From: a virus
Length of the DNA stretch: 25,615 nt
Virus record (IMG/VR): IMGVR_UViG_3300042327_000099
Coordinates: 1 to 25,615 of that record
Strand: one strand, 5' to 3'
Positions 14,592-21,518 of the stretch are shown here, piece after piece. A model generated the notes under the pieces. The model saw nothing but the letters and a program-made list of their open reading frames with translations. It was not told where the DNA came from and searched no databases. The stretch's first letter is position 1; the number at the start of each line of letters is the position of its first letter. Position numbers and translations under genes: made by a program.

Positions 14592-14755
14592 TTCTTAGCC
14601 TTATTCTTGGCAGTACGTCCGCCACGTTGAGGAAGTGATTTACCAGCTTTTTGCAGTGCAATAGCTACTGCTTGCTTCTGAGGACGACCTTCTTTAACTA
14701 TCATTCTAATGTTTTTACTAACTGTCTTGTCTGACTTACCTTTAGCTAGTGGCAT
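14588..14755 (-). CDS. Very small basic protein (55 aa, DUF6496-like)
   Basis: A 55-residue basic protein: [20 protein letters not shown], then [20 protein letters not shown], ending RTAKNKAKK. The segment S-x-x-x-x-K-N-I-...-G-(K/R)[10 protein letters not shown] is one I associate with a DUF6496-type family widespread in phages and bacteria (from memory). The stop overlaps the ATG of the 49-aa gene (ATGA). It starts two bases after the 114-aa gene ends. The function is unknown; the charge suggests nucleic acid binding. Confidence 0.75.
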   Translation of the reverse strand: MPLAKGKSDKTVSKNIRMIVKEGRPQKQAVAIALQKAGKSLPQRGGRTAKNKAKK

Positions 14756-14757
14756 AA

Positions 14758-15102
14758 TTATGATCCATTCTGATAAGATGTGTTTTGATGAATTTCCATA
14801 GTCAGTATAACTGAGAATGTTGAACCTGCTGCTGGAGTAACTGTTACGTAATCATACTCATCCATTACCATGCGTCCTTGATTGAACTGTAATACTTCAC
14901 CGCCTCCAACTGACTTAGCTCCAGAGATAACAATAGTAGCTGGTTGACTAACATCATGCCATCCTGATGATACCGATGCTGTAGAACCACCACCGTTAGC
15001 AATGAACAATAATGTAGCGATAGCTTTACAGCCTTTAGGTACTGTATACACAGTGTTACTTACACCTGCTGTTAAGTTCTTACCAACTGTTAGTTCTCTC
15101 AT
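14758..15102 (-). CDS. Putative small virion structural protein (beta-rich)
   Basis: A 114-residue protein: [20 protein letters not shown], then [20 protein letters not shown], and ending in a beta segment ([20 protein letters not shown]). The beta-sandwich-like pattern, lack of membrane segments and presence among virion genes suggest a tail or head decoration protein. VPKGCKA-x-...-L-x-I-A-N is a pattern I associate with small phage structural proteins, but no firm family can be named. The start overlaps the upstream stop (ATGA at 15099-15102). Confidence 0.6.
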   Translation of the reverse strand: MRELTVGKNLTAGVSNTVYTVPKGCKAIATLLFIANGGGSTASVSSGWHDVSQPATIVISGAKSVGGGEVLQFNQGRMVMDEYDYVTVTPAAGSTFSVILTMEIHQNTSYQNGS

Positions 15103-15314
15103 TTAACTGTCCAATGACTTGTTATGTAAGTGATAATACCACCAACTCCAGAAGCAATGACCATACCCATCCAGAATCCGCCTTTAGACTTATTAGCTAA
15201 CTCTAGCAGTTCTTCCATCCCAGACTCTAGCTTGTCTATTTTCTTTTCCATAGCTTCTACCTGAGCAGTAAGCTTACCGTATTTGTAGAGGTCTACACCG
15301 TTTTCTGTTGTCAT
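15099..15314 (-). CDS. Coiled-coil plus single membrane segment protein, possible holin-like
   Basis: A 71-residue protein from ATG at 15314 (MTTENGVDLYKYGKLTAQ), which overlaps the upstream stop (ATGA). The longer in-frame start at 15344 overlaps the methyltransferase and is less likely. Residues 14-42 form a coiled coil (KLTAQVEAMEKKIDKLES). Residues 47-65 are one hydrophobic membrane segment (FWMGMVIASGVGGIITYI), followed by a short C-terminal tail, SHWTVK. The layout resembles XhlA-like lysis helpers and small phage membrane proteins often annotated as holins. A second holin-type gene lies at 5315-5710, so this may assist lysis, or it may have a virion or membrane role. Confidence 0.65.
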   Translation of the reverse strand: MTTENGVDLYKYGKLTAQVEAMEKKIDKLESGMEELLELANKSKGGFWMGMVIASGVGGIITYITSHWTVK

Positions 15315-15955
15315 AATGTGCCTGTAATAAATAATAATTGCCATGAAGCAGGTAAATCTAAAGTAGATACTTCTAAGCTGTTCAAATTAGCTTCTTGTAG
15401 TTGTTGTTCTACTTCTGAAACAGTAAAAGCAGCTTTCATAGAGTTATCAAAATCTATTCTAAACTGTTTAAACTTATCTGATGGAGCGTATTCATTCAGA
15501 ATAGCTGTTCTAGTTTCTAGATCTTCTACTCTGACCATATCCATTATTAATACTTTAGTACCTTCTTTGCCTACTTGTTTTACAGTATCCCAAAGAACAC
15601 TAGGGTTAGCTAATTGGTGCAGTAACATACTACTAATAATGCCATCATACTTCTGAGTAATAGTTAAGTCAGGTATGTTTCTATTTTCTAAAGTTACATT
15701 AGCTGTAATCTTGCTTTTAGCTTTTTCAAGCATGTTAATAGAAGCATCAATACCTGTAAACAATACGTTAGGATATGCAGTAGTTAGACTAGGGAAGTAG
15801 TCACCTGAGCCACATCCAATATCTAAAACAGAACCTTCTGAGTTAAGATTTAATTTTGATAAATAAATATTTATAATAGGAGTCTTATCAAACTCAGAGT
15901 AAGCATCTACTTGTAGAGGCTCATTCATTACCTCTGTTTCAAGCACTCTTGGCAT
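15311..15955 (-). CDS. Class I SAM-dependent methyltransferase
   Basis: A 214-residue protein. VLDIGCGSG at 43-51 is the SAM-binding glycine loop (motif I). FTGIDASINML supplies the acidic residue for the ribose (D70). IPDLTITQKYDGIISSMLLH forms the next strands of a Rossmann methyltransferase. No NPPY/DPPY or PC motif is present, so an ordinary adenine-N6, cytosine-N4 or cytosine-C5 DNA methyltransferase is unlikely. It looks more like the UbiE/Tam type acting on small molecules, sugars or proteins. It lies directly after a cupin-like gene, with a 17-base overlap, and between adhesin genes. GAGGA stands eight bases before the ATG. The substrate is unknown. Confidence 0.85.
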   Translation of the reverse strand: MPRVLETEVMNEPLQVDAYSEFDKTPIINIYLSKLNLNSEGSVLDIGCGSGDYFPSLTTAYPNVLFTGIDASINMLEKAKSKITANVTLENRNIPDLTITQKYDGIISSMLLHQLANPSVLWDTVKQVGKEGTKVLIMDMVRVEDLETRTAILNEYAPSDKFKQFRIDFDNSMKAAFTVSEVEQQLQEANLNSLEVSTLDLPASWQLLFITGTL

Positions 15956-16496
15956 TTTTAAGTTCCTCTAAATAGTCCATTGTTTTTGTTACGTCAGCAT
16001 ATCCATCAAGTACTAAAGCATTAGGGTAAAATCTTCGTATTAAGTTTTCTTGCAAATGACCAACAGTTTTGCCCTTCCATTGAGCAGCCACTGTTGTTGG
16101 TATTAAATTCTTTTTCCAATGTTGTACAGCAAATAATGGAAATCCTACAGCAGCTCCTTCAAGACGCATACCAGCTCCGTGAGATTGTCCATTATGGAGA
16201 ACTGGACTAGGCTCTAATAAATCTTCAGACGCTCTTACTTTAATTACTTCCACATTAGGATGCTCATGAATAGGTACTTTTGGTTGTGCATGAATTAAAT
16301 ACAATTCAATTTGAAACTGTCCTTTTCTAAAAACACAAACAGCTGTTGCATCATCTGACTTAAATACTTCAACATTCTTTGGAAATAAAAAAGGACAACC
16401 AGCTTGTACCCACCAATCATAAAAATCTTCTACGTTATTCCAAGATTCTGGTATTGAGGCAATGTCAAATTGTGTTTTAGTTAATAGATTTCGCAT
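15939..16496 (-). CDS. Cupin-like protein
   Basis: A 185-residue protein. VPIHEHPNVEVIKV contains H77-x-H79-x3-E83, and FAVQHWKKN contains H126-x3-N130. These match the two classical cupin motifs (HxHxxxE and HxxxN) that place metal-binding residues in a beta-barrel. The first 45 residues are Trp/Phe-rich (VEDFYDWWVQAGCPFLFP). Cupins include sugar epimerases, isomerases, dioxygenases and non-enzymatic sugar binders, so the reaction cannot be read. I recall cupin-like genes near tail fibre genes in some environmental phages. AGGGAG lies upstream of the start. Overlaps with both neighbours suggest one cassette with the methyltransferase. Confidence 0.65.
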   Translation of the reverse strand: MRNLLTKTQFDIASIPESWNNVEDFYDWWVQAGCPFLFPKNVEVFKSDDATAVCVFRKGQFQIELYLIHAQPKVPIHEHPNVEVIKVRASEDLLEPSPVLHNGQSHGAGMRLEGAAVGFPLFAVQHWKKNLIPTTVAAQWKGKTVGHLQENLIRRFYPNALVLDGYADVTKTMDYLEELKNAKSA

Positions 16497-16728
16497 CCTT
16501 AACTCCCTCTAATAAATATTCTACAGGTAACTCAGTACCGTTATCTATCCCTGACCAATGCTCAAATCCGTTTTCATCTATTAAAACTTTTATTAATGGT
16601 GTGTTGTGTGAATATTGTAAATAAATACTGGTAGCTAATTTACACATCTCAATTTTAGCTTCTTCTATATTTGCACAATCTGTATATTCGCCTGTTACAG
16701 GGTTTAATACTTTTATGATTTCTATCAC
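16477..16728 (-). CDS. Hypothetical protein (GTG start)
   Basis: An 83-residue protein starting with GTG at 16728; the GTGA junction overlaps the stop of the adhesin gene, which supports the start. It runs MIEIIKVLNPVTGEYTDCAN, IEEAKIEMCKLATSIYLQYS, and later HWSGIDNGTELPVEYLLEG. It is mixed alpha/beta, acidic and soluble. No recognised family. The overlap of 20 bases with the cupin-like gene and the GTGA overlap with the adhesin gene make it part of the same cassette, but a shared role is only an inference. Confidence 0.6.
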   Translation of the reverse strand: MIEIIKVLNPVTGEYTDCANIEEAKIEMCKLATSIYLQYSHNTPLIKVLIDENGFEHWSGIDNGTELPVEYLLEGVKDAKSIN

Positions 16729-17807
16729 GATATAGCTCCATATCTATTTCCAGTAGCTCCCCACGAAACACTATTTCCATTAAGAGCTACGGCTTTTCCA
16801 CCTGCTCCAAAAGGTGCAATATAAACAGCAGTTACATAAAGACCTACTGCATTATATCCTGAACCACCTGAAGCACCCCAACCACCTCCACCGCCACCAG
16901 TAACTCCTGCACTTGCACTTGCTGAAGAGCCAGCTTCTTGAGGTGCACCGCCATAAGTATCTGCTACTGCTTTTATTGTTGTACCACCACCAGAACCACC
17001 TAAACCCGGGTTAGCTCCAGTTGCTCTGGCATTGACTTGTGTTGTTCTAGAAGAAGGGAAAATCCTACCACCTCCTCCAGACCCGTGGTCAGTATAAGAT
17101 CCAACAGCAAAACTTCCATTAGCACCAGAAGCTCCTAAACCACCACCAGCACCGCCAGCTGTATATGGAGCACCAGTATTCAACGAATTGTAATTCGTAC
17201 CACCTGTACCACCACCAGCACCACCTGCTCCTCCTAGCGAATTAGATCCGTATTGACCAGTTTGACCTTCGCCTCCGCCGCCACCACCGCCTCCAGCAAT
17301 ATAACTATTGTTAAAAATGGTACAAGAAACACCAAGAGAAATACCAGCTCCTCCATTTTGTCCGCTAGATATGCTGTTATAAGCTGACCCAGTAGCAGAA
17401 GCACCATTTCCACCTTGACCCATAATATAACCATTATTGACTAAGGTTACACCATTAGGAAATGATCCATTAATAGTTAAAGCAGCTACGTTAATATCGG
17501 TAGAATAAATATAAATACCACTAGCAATAGTTGCAGTAACAGGTGACGATTGATTCCACCCAGCATTTACTGCAAGAGTTCTTAGGTTAGCTTGATTTTG
17601 ATGAGCTGAAATAGTAAAGTTAAAAGCAGGACTTGCTAATTGTTTACCATAGAAATCACTGAAGCTAATAGCTCCAGTAGGAAATGTACCTGAACCACCA
17701 GCAGCTGTGTACCAAGTAGTTCCACGATAAGAATTTAAGTCGTTTCCTCTACCGAACTCAGCATTAATCTGAGCCATTGTTAGAGAACCTGATGATGGTA
17801 ATGGCAT
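16725..17807 (-). CDS. Glycine-rich tail adhesin / receptor-binding protein
   Basis: A 360-residue protein. The N terminus, MPLPSSGSLTMAQINAEFG...FPTGAISFSDFYGK, matches a short domain I associate with the start of many phage tail and host-specificity proteins. Residues 60-140 form a beta-helix-like segment (TATIASGIYIYSTDINVAAL, LVNNGYIMGQGGNG). Residues 150-330 are rich in G-G-x-G runs (YIAGGGGGGGGEGQ, AGGAGGGLGASGANG), the composition of polyglycine adhesin domains. It follows the S74-type fibre by a TAATG junction and probably forms the fibre tip or a separate receptor binder. It shares composition but not its N terminus with the adhesin at 10720-11433. Confidence 0.75.
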   Translation of the reverse strand: MPLPSSGSLTMAQINAEFGRGNDLNSYRGTTWYTAAGGSGTFPTGAISFSDFYGKQLASPAFNFTISAHQNQANLRTLAVNAGWNQSSPVTATIASGIYIYSTDINVAALTINGSFPNGVTLVNNGYIMGQGGNGASATGSAYNSISSGQNGGAGISLGVSCTIFNNSYIAGGGGGGGGEGQTGQYGSNSLGGAGGAGGGTGGTNYNSLNTGAPYTAGGAGGGLGASGANGSFAVGSYTDHGSGGGGRIFPSSRTTQVNARATGANPGLGGSGGGTTIKAVADTYGGAPQEAGSSASASAGVTGGGGGGWGASGGSGYNAVGLYVTAVYIAPFGAGGKAVALNGNSVSWGATGNRYGAIS

Positions 17808-20356
17808 TACTTAGCCTTTAACAGTTCGATTTCTTTTCTCAATTCTACTACTTGCTTTGCTAATTCAATAGCAGCTACAAGAGCAGCGTTACCGTATGCT
17901 AATGATAAGTGTTCACCATCTAATACAGACTCAGGAAGAATCTTTTGCATATCCTGAGCAGAAGCACCTACCTGTCTTTCACCTAAATCAATACGAGTAT
18001 ATGTACCGTATTTAACTTTAGCTAAGTCTTCTAAGAATGTAGGAGATAAATCAGCCCAGTCTTTCTTTAAGCGTTCATCAGAGTAAGCTGTTATGTTGCC
18101 AGAAGCTGTTATACTTCCAGAGCATTTGATATTACCGCTTCCGTGATTTGTTCCACCAGCAGCAATACCAACAAGTAAAGAACCATTCATAATTTGGTAA
18201 TGCCAAGTAGCACTATCACCTAAATTCCAATATGGTCCATAACTTTCACTAAGTCTTGCACCTATTGAATTTGCTGTAGTTGCTCCGCTGCCTGCAAGTG
18301 CTAAAACACCAGTAAAGTTTAAACCTGTTTGATAAGCATTTGTTATTAATGTTGTAGCTGTTGTTGCAGTCGTAGCAGTAGCAGCATTACCAGTAGTATT
18401 CTGATTCCATGTAGGAACAGTACCCGATAAGTTAGCGTATGTGTAGCCTGTACAGTTAGTTAACGTACCGCTAGAAGGAGTACCTAAAGCACCGCCAGTA
18501 GAATACTTACCGTTAAATGTATTCCAGTCAGTAGAAGTTAAATAGCCATTAACTGATGTAGATGCAGCAGCCATGCTAATAACACCAGTAGATGATGAGT
18601 ATGAGACTGGAGCAGTAGCTGAGATAGCAGCTCTTGCGTTTGTATCAGTATACCCTGCTGGTACGTTCTGCCAAGAAGTTGAAGTACCGTTTGTTGATAA
18701 GTATTTACCTGAGTTACTTGTTTGAACAGGAAGTACTTTAGTCTCAGCAAGACTTGTTATCCAAGCTGGATCTGCATAAGAACCACTAGAGTAAACACCG
18801 TTAGTAACTGTACCTGCATTGCCTGATACGTTACCTGTTACGTTTCCTGTCACATTACCTACTAAAGCACCTCTAAAGTTTTCTGCTTGTATATCAGCTA
18901 AAGCAAAAGAAGCATGACTTGTATCGATAAACGCTGAAGCATCTGGCTCTAATGTATAGTTCTTATAAACTTTCCAATATCCATCAGTAGCATCTCTAAA
19001 GATACCTGCATGACGATATGTACCATCGTTATAGTTACCAGCAATACCTAAGTCTGGGTTTGATACAGCAGATCCATTGTTAAGATAAATCATATTATCT
19101 TCAATAGCTAAGTCTGTAGTATTAAGAGTTACAGTTGTGCCTGAAACAGTTAAGTTTCCATCAATCTGTACACCGTTATTGAATGTAGATAACCCAGTGA
19201 ATGTTGGTGTTGTAAACATTGTTGCTTTAGATTCATTTGTGACGTTACCTAAACCAATGTTTGTTCTTGCTGCTGCTGTATCCGATAAATCTGATAAGTT
19301 ATTAGAAGCAATTAACGCACCAGACAAGGATGCAAAAGCTGCTAACCAAGTTGATCCGTTATAAACTTTCATTAAACCAATACCTGTATTAAAATACAAA
19401 GCACCAGTAACTAAAGTATTCCCGTCATTATCTACTGTAGGATCTGATGTCTTTGCACCTAAGTAACGGTCATCAAAAGAATCATAAAGAGAAGCTGCAC
19501 TAGCTGCTGAAGAAGCAGCGTTAGTTTCTGATGTAGCAGCATTGCTTGCACTTGTTGAAGAATTAGATGCTGCAGTAGAAGCATTAGATGCTGATGTAGC
19601 AGCTAATTGAGCATTGTATTTAGCAGAGTATTCACCACCTGCTACAGTACCTGAAGTTTTAGTAGCCCAGTCTTGAGCTAATTCAGCAGAAACAATAGAG
19701 TTAGTCTCTGCTGTCTGTGCATCAGTAGCACTAGACGCTGCATTAGTAGCTTGAGTAGTAGCTATACCTGCTTGTGTTGTAGCAGTTGAGGCACTGTTAC
19801 TTGCATTTGTTGCACTTGTAGCAGCATTAGATGCGGAAGTGGCAGCTGCTGAAGCAGAAGATGATGCGTTGCTTGCTTGTGTACTCGCTGTTGAAGCTGA
19901 AGAAGCGGAAGCAGTAGCAGAATTACTTGCGTTAGTAGCTGATGTAGCAGCAGCAGAGGCAGAACTAGAAGCGTTGGTCTCACTAGTTGCAGCATTAGTA
20001 GCTGATGTATTAGCAGCACTAGCAGAGCTAGAGGCATTAGAAGCAGAAGTACTAGCAGCTGAAGCTGAACTAGCAGCGTTGAAAGCTTGAGTAATAGCAA
20101 CATCTTTAGATGCAATTGCAATAGCGGATGCCGCTTCTGCATTAGTCTCAGCAGTCTCAGCGTTAGTCTCTGCTGTTTCTGCATTAGTCTCTGCAAGTTC
20201 AGCATTGGTTTCAGCTAACTCTGCAGCAGCTTGAGCAGCAAGAGCAGCGTTTTTAGCAGCAATTGCCTCATCTCTAGCTGTGACTGTTATAACTGCTTCT
20301 GAAGAAGAATCATTAACAGCATCACCAGCACCACCTGCTCCACGATATATAGCCAT
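17807..20356 (-). CDS. Long tail fibre with C-terminal S74 self-cleaving chaperone domain
   Basis: An 849-residue protein. After an N-terminal MAIYRGAGGAGDAV segment, residues about 25-300 form a repetitive Ala/Ser/Thr/Asn stalk with four copies of a 7-residue AETNAE-type unit followed by S-A-S-N-A type repeats, probably a trimeric coiled coil. A beta-rich shaft follows (residues about 310-740), with V-T-G-N repeats (GNVTGNVTGNVSGN). The end, ITAYSDERLKKDWADL then QVGASAQDMQKILPE and a terminal helix, is a peptidase S74 intramolecular chaperone; S759 and K764 form its expected catalytic Ser-Lys pair. It trimerises the fibre and then cuts itself off. The fibre binds the host surface. Confidence 0.85.
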   Translation of the reverse strand: MAIYRGAGGAGDAVNDSSSEAVITVTARDEAIAAKNAALAAQAAAELAETNAELAETNAETAETNAETAETNAEAASAIAIASKDVAITQAFNAASSASAASTSASNASSSASAANTSATNAATSETNASSSASAAATSATNASNSATASASSASTASTQASNASSSASAAATSASNAATSATNASNSASTATTQAGIATTQATNAASSATDAQTAETNSIVSAELAQDWATKTSGTVAGGEYSAKYNAQLAATSASNASTAASNSSTSASNAATSETNAASSAASAASLYDSFDDRYLGAKTSDPTVDNDGNTLVTGALYFNTGIGLMKVYNGSTWLAAFASLSGALIASNNLSDLSDTAAARTNIGLGNVTNESKATMFTTPTFTGLSTFNNGVQIDGNLTVSGTTVTLNTTDLAIEDNMIYLNNGSAVSNPDLGIAGNYNDGTYRHAGIFRDATDGYWKVYKNYTLEPDASAFIDTSHASFALADIQAENFRGALVGNVTGNVTGNVSGNAGTVTNGVYSSGSYADPAWITSLAETKVLPVQTSNSGKYLSTNGTSTSWQNVPAGYTDTNARAAISATAPVSYSSSTGVISMAAASTSVNGYLTSTDWNTFNGKYSTGGALGTPSSGTLTNCTGYTYANLSGTVPTWNQNTTGNAATATTATTATTLITNAYQTGLNFTGVLALAGSGATTANSIGARLSESYGPYWNLGDSATWHYQIMNGSLLVGIAAGGTNHGSGNIKCSGSITASGNITAYSDERLKKDWADLSPTFLEDLAKVKYGTYTRIDLGERQVGASAQDMQKILPESVLDGEHLSLAYGNAALVAAIELAKQVVELRKEIELLKAK
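19682..20068 (-). repeat. Low-complexity Ser/Ala/Asn/Thr repeat region of the tail fibre stalk
   Basis: Residues about 97-225 of the fibre consist of imperfect units such as SASNASSSASAA and SATNAATSETNA. A second shorter run lies near 19490-19610. The degenerate units are probably a trimeric helical stalk. Confidence 0.7.
20135..20218 (-). repeat. Four 21-base tandem repeats in the tail fibre stalk
   Basis: Four in-frame copies encoding (L/T)-A-E-T-N-A-E, residues 47-74 of the fibre. The unit length of seven residues equals a coiled-coil heptad. DNA copies are close but not identical. Confidence 0.85.
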
Positions 20357-20509
20357 TTAAACTTCCTCTGGTTGCTTTGTTTTCTTAGATGTTTTTACTT
20401 CTTGTTCTTTAACTTCTGTATATTCAGGATGCTTACGCATTGTGTCGATGTCATGTTGGGATACAAACTCAAATACATTCCCAGTAGCATTATCTTTGAA
20501 CTTCGCCAT
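20357..20509 (-). CDS. Small phage protein (50 aa) after the major capsid gene
   Basis: A 50-residue protein from ATG at 20509 to TAA at 20359-20357: MAKFKDNATGNVFEFVSQHD, IDTMRKHPEYTEVKEQE, then a basic end, KTSKKTKQPEEV. AAGGAG stands at good spacing. It begins with a short beta-type F-K-D-N-A-T-G-N-V-F-E-F segment followed by a helix, a layout I associate with small phage proteins next to head genes. Possibly a head-decoration or joining protein; the function is unknown. It is the first gene after the terminator and directly abuts the tail fibre gene with no gap. Confidence 0.75.
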   Translation of the reverse strand: MAKFKDNATGNVFEFVSQHDIDTMRKHPEYTEVKEQEVKTSKKTKQPEEV

Positions 20510-20521
20510 TTGAAACTCCTT

Positions 20522-20547
20522 GTCTTTGTTAAAGACTCCGCAGAGCC
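20522..20547 (-). other. Two small hairpins in the leader of the 50-aa gene
   Basis: On the - strand, GTCTTTAACAAAGAC (20536-20522) forms a perfect 6-base-pair stem with a 3-base loop just before the ribosome site. Immediately upstream, GGCTC and GAGTC (within 20547-20534) can form a 5-base-pair stem with a G-T pair. They follow the terminator at 20551-20576, so they may protect or shape the 5' end of read-through or processed mRNA. Confidence 0.5.
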
Positions 20548-20550
20548 CTT

Positions 20551-20576
20551 AAGAAAGACCCCTCCGAAGAGGGATC
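20551..20576 (-). terminator. Rho-independent terminator after the major capsid gene
   Basis: On the - strand, GATCCCTC, a TTCG loop and GAGGGGTC form an 8-base-pair stem (one G-T pair, 20576-20557), followed by TTTCTT (20556-20551). UUCG is a very stable tetraloop and the position, 18 bases after the capsid stop, is that of a classic terminator. The T-run is short and interrupted, so partial read-through is likely, which would give much more capsid mRNA than downstream mRNA. Confidence 0.85.
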
Positions 20577-20593
20577 AATCAGACTACAACAAC

Positions 20594-21499
20594 TTAAGCT
20601 GGAACAGCCAAAGCTACTGCAGAACCGTCACGCAACTCTTTAACACCGAACAATGTATCGGCAGTGAACAAATCACCAAGATATTCTTGTTTGTATTGAG
20701 TTTGAGTACGTACGCCCATTTGCTCAACTAGAACTGCGAAGTCCTTGTGACCTAACAAGCAGATACGATCACCGTCAGTTGCAGCGTCAGCGTTGCTAGA
20801 AACGAATACTGGTACACCGTAAACGTTACCAACTTCACCTGAACGAATTGTGTTGCTTGAACCGGCTTCACCTACAAAAGCTTGCTCAGTGAAACGCTGA
20901 ATACCCATCAATGTGTTACGTGTTGATGGAGGAACGATCAAGAAACGACCGTCCATTGGTACATCGCTGTCATCCAAACGCTGAATAGAGCGACGGATAG
21001 CTGCGTCAGTCAATGCACCAGCAGTACCTGTGTAAGCAGTTGTACCGTCAGCACCTGAGTAAGCACCAGTGTAAGCAGCTGTACCGTCACCGCCGTTAAC
21101 ACCACGACCCAATTCAAGGATCAATGAGTCAACTTTACGAGCCAAAGCGTAACCAGCGTCGTCTGTGTAGAACTGACGCATAGAAGCCAAAGCTTGAGCA
21201 GCTACGATATCTTCGATCATGATTGAGAATTCCCAATGTTGATCGATGTTAACGATAACTTCAGTTGCTGTGTCTGTGTTTAATACAACTTGTGTGTTAG
21301 CTGCCTTAGCGTTAGCTGAGCCACGACCCGGTTTAGGAATGTGAACTGCGTCACCTTTCTTACCCTTGAAGCTCATCTTTTTGATAAGGTTTGCTGCTAC
21401 TAGTTGTTTCTTGTATGTTGCTACAACTTCGTCGCTCCAGACTTCTGGTACGAACTTAGCTGCAGTTGTTACTGTTTGATGTCCTGATCCTAATGCCAT
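20594..21499 (-). CDS. Major capsid protein
   Basis: A 301-residue protein beginning MALGSGHQTVTTAAKFVPEV and continuing WSDEVVATYKKQLVAANLIK and KKGDAVHIPKPG, a pattern of phage major capsid proteins with an HK97-type fold. DQHWEFSIMIEDIVAAQA and the MRQFYTDDAGYALARKVDSL helix correspond to the spine, and FLIVPPSTRNTLMGIQRF followed by GNVYGVPVFVSSN to the P and A domains. It lies directly after the scaffold gene, with an AGGAG ribosome site, and is followed by a terminator, as expected for the most abundant virion protein. Its codons look more host-like and GC-richer than its neighbours. An internal 13-residue duplication lies near residues 137-162. Confidence 0.88.
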   Translation of the reverse strand: MALGSGHQTVTTAAKFVPEVWSDEVVATYKKQLVAANLIKKMSFKGKKGDAVHIPKPGRGSANAKAANTQVVLNTDTATEVIVNIDQHWEFSIMIEDIVAAQALASMRQFYTDDAGYALARKVDSLILELGRGVNGGDGTAAYTGAYSGADGTTAYTGTAGALTDAAIRRSIQRLDDSDVPMDGRFLIVPPSTRNTLMGIQRFTEQAFVGEAGSSNTIRSGEVGNVYGVPVFVSSNADAATDGDRICLLGHKDFAVLVEQMGVRTQTQYKQEYLGDLFTADTLFGVKELRDGSAVALAVPA

Positions 21500-21518
21500 T
21501 TTTAAATCTCCTAGTTAA

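Noticed and set aside
19839-20090. Open frame on the + strand giving an Ala/Glu/Leu-rich 83-aa protein
   Set aside because: It is the mirror of the Ser/Ala repeat stalk of the tail fibre; low-complexity sequence keeps the opposite frame open.
20372-20731. Open + strand frame across the capsid end and the terminator
   Set aside because: Crosses a terminator and two genes on the other strand; Cys/Phe-rich composition is unlike a real product.
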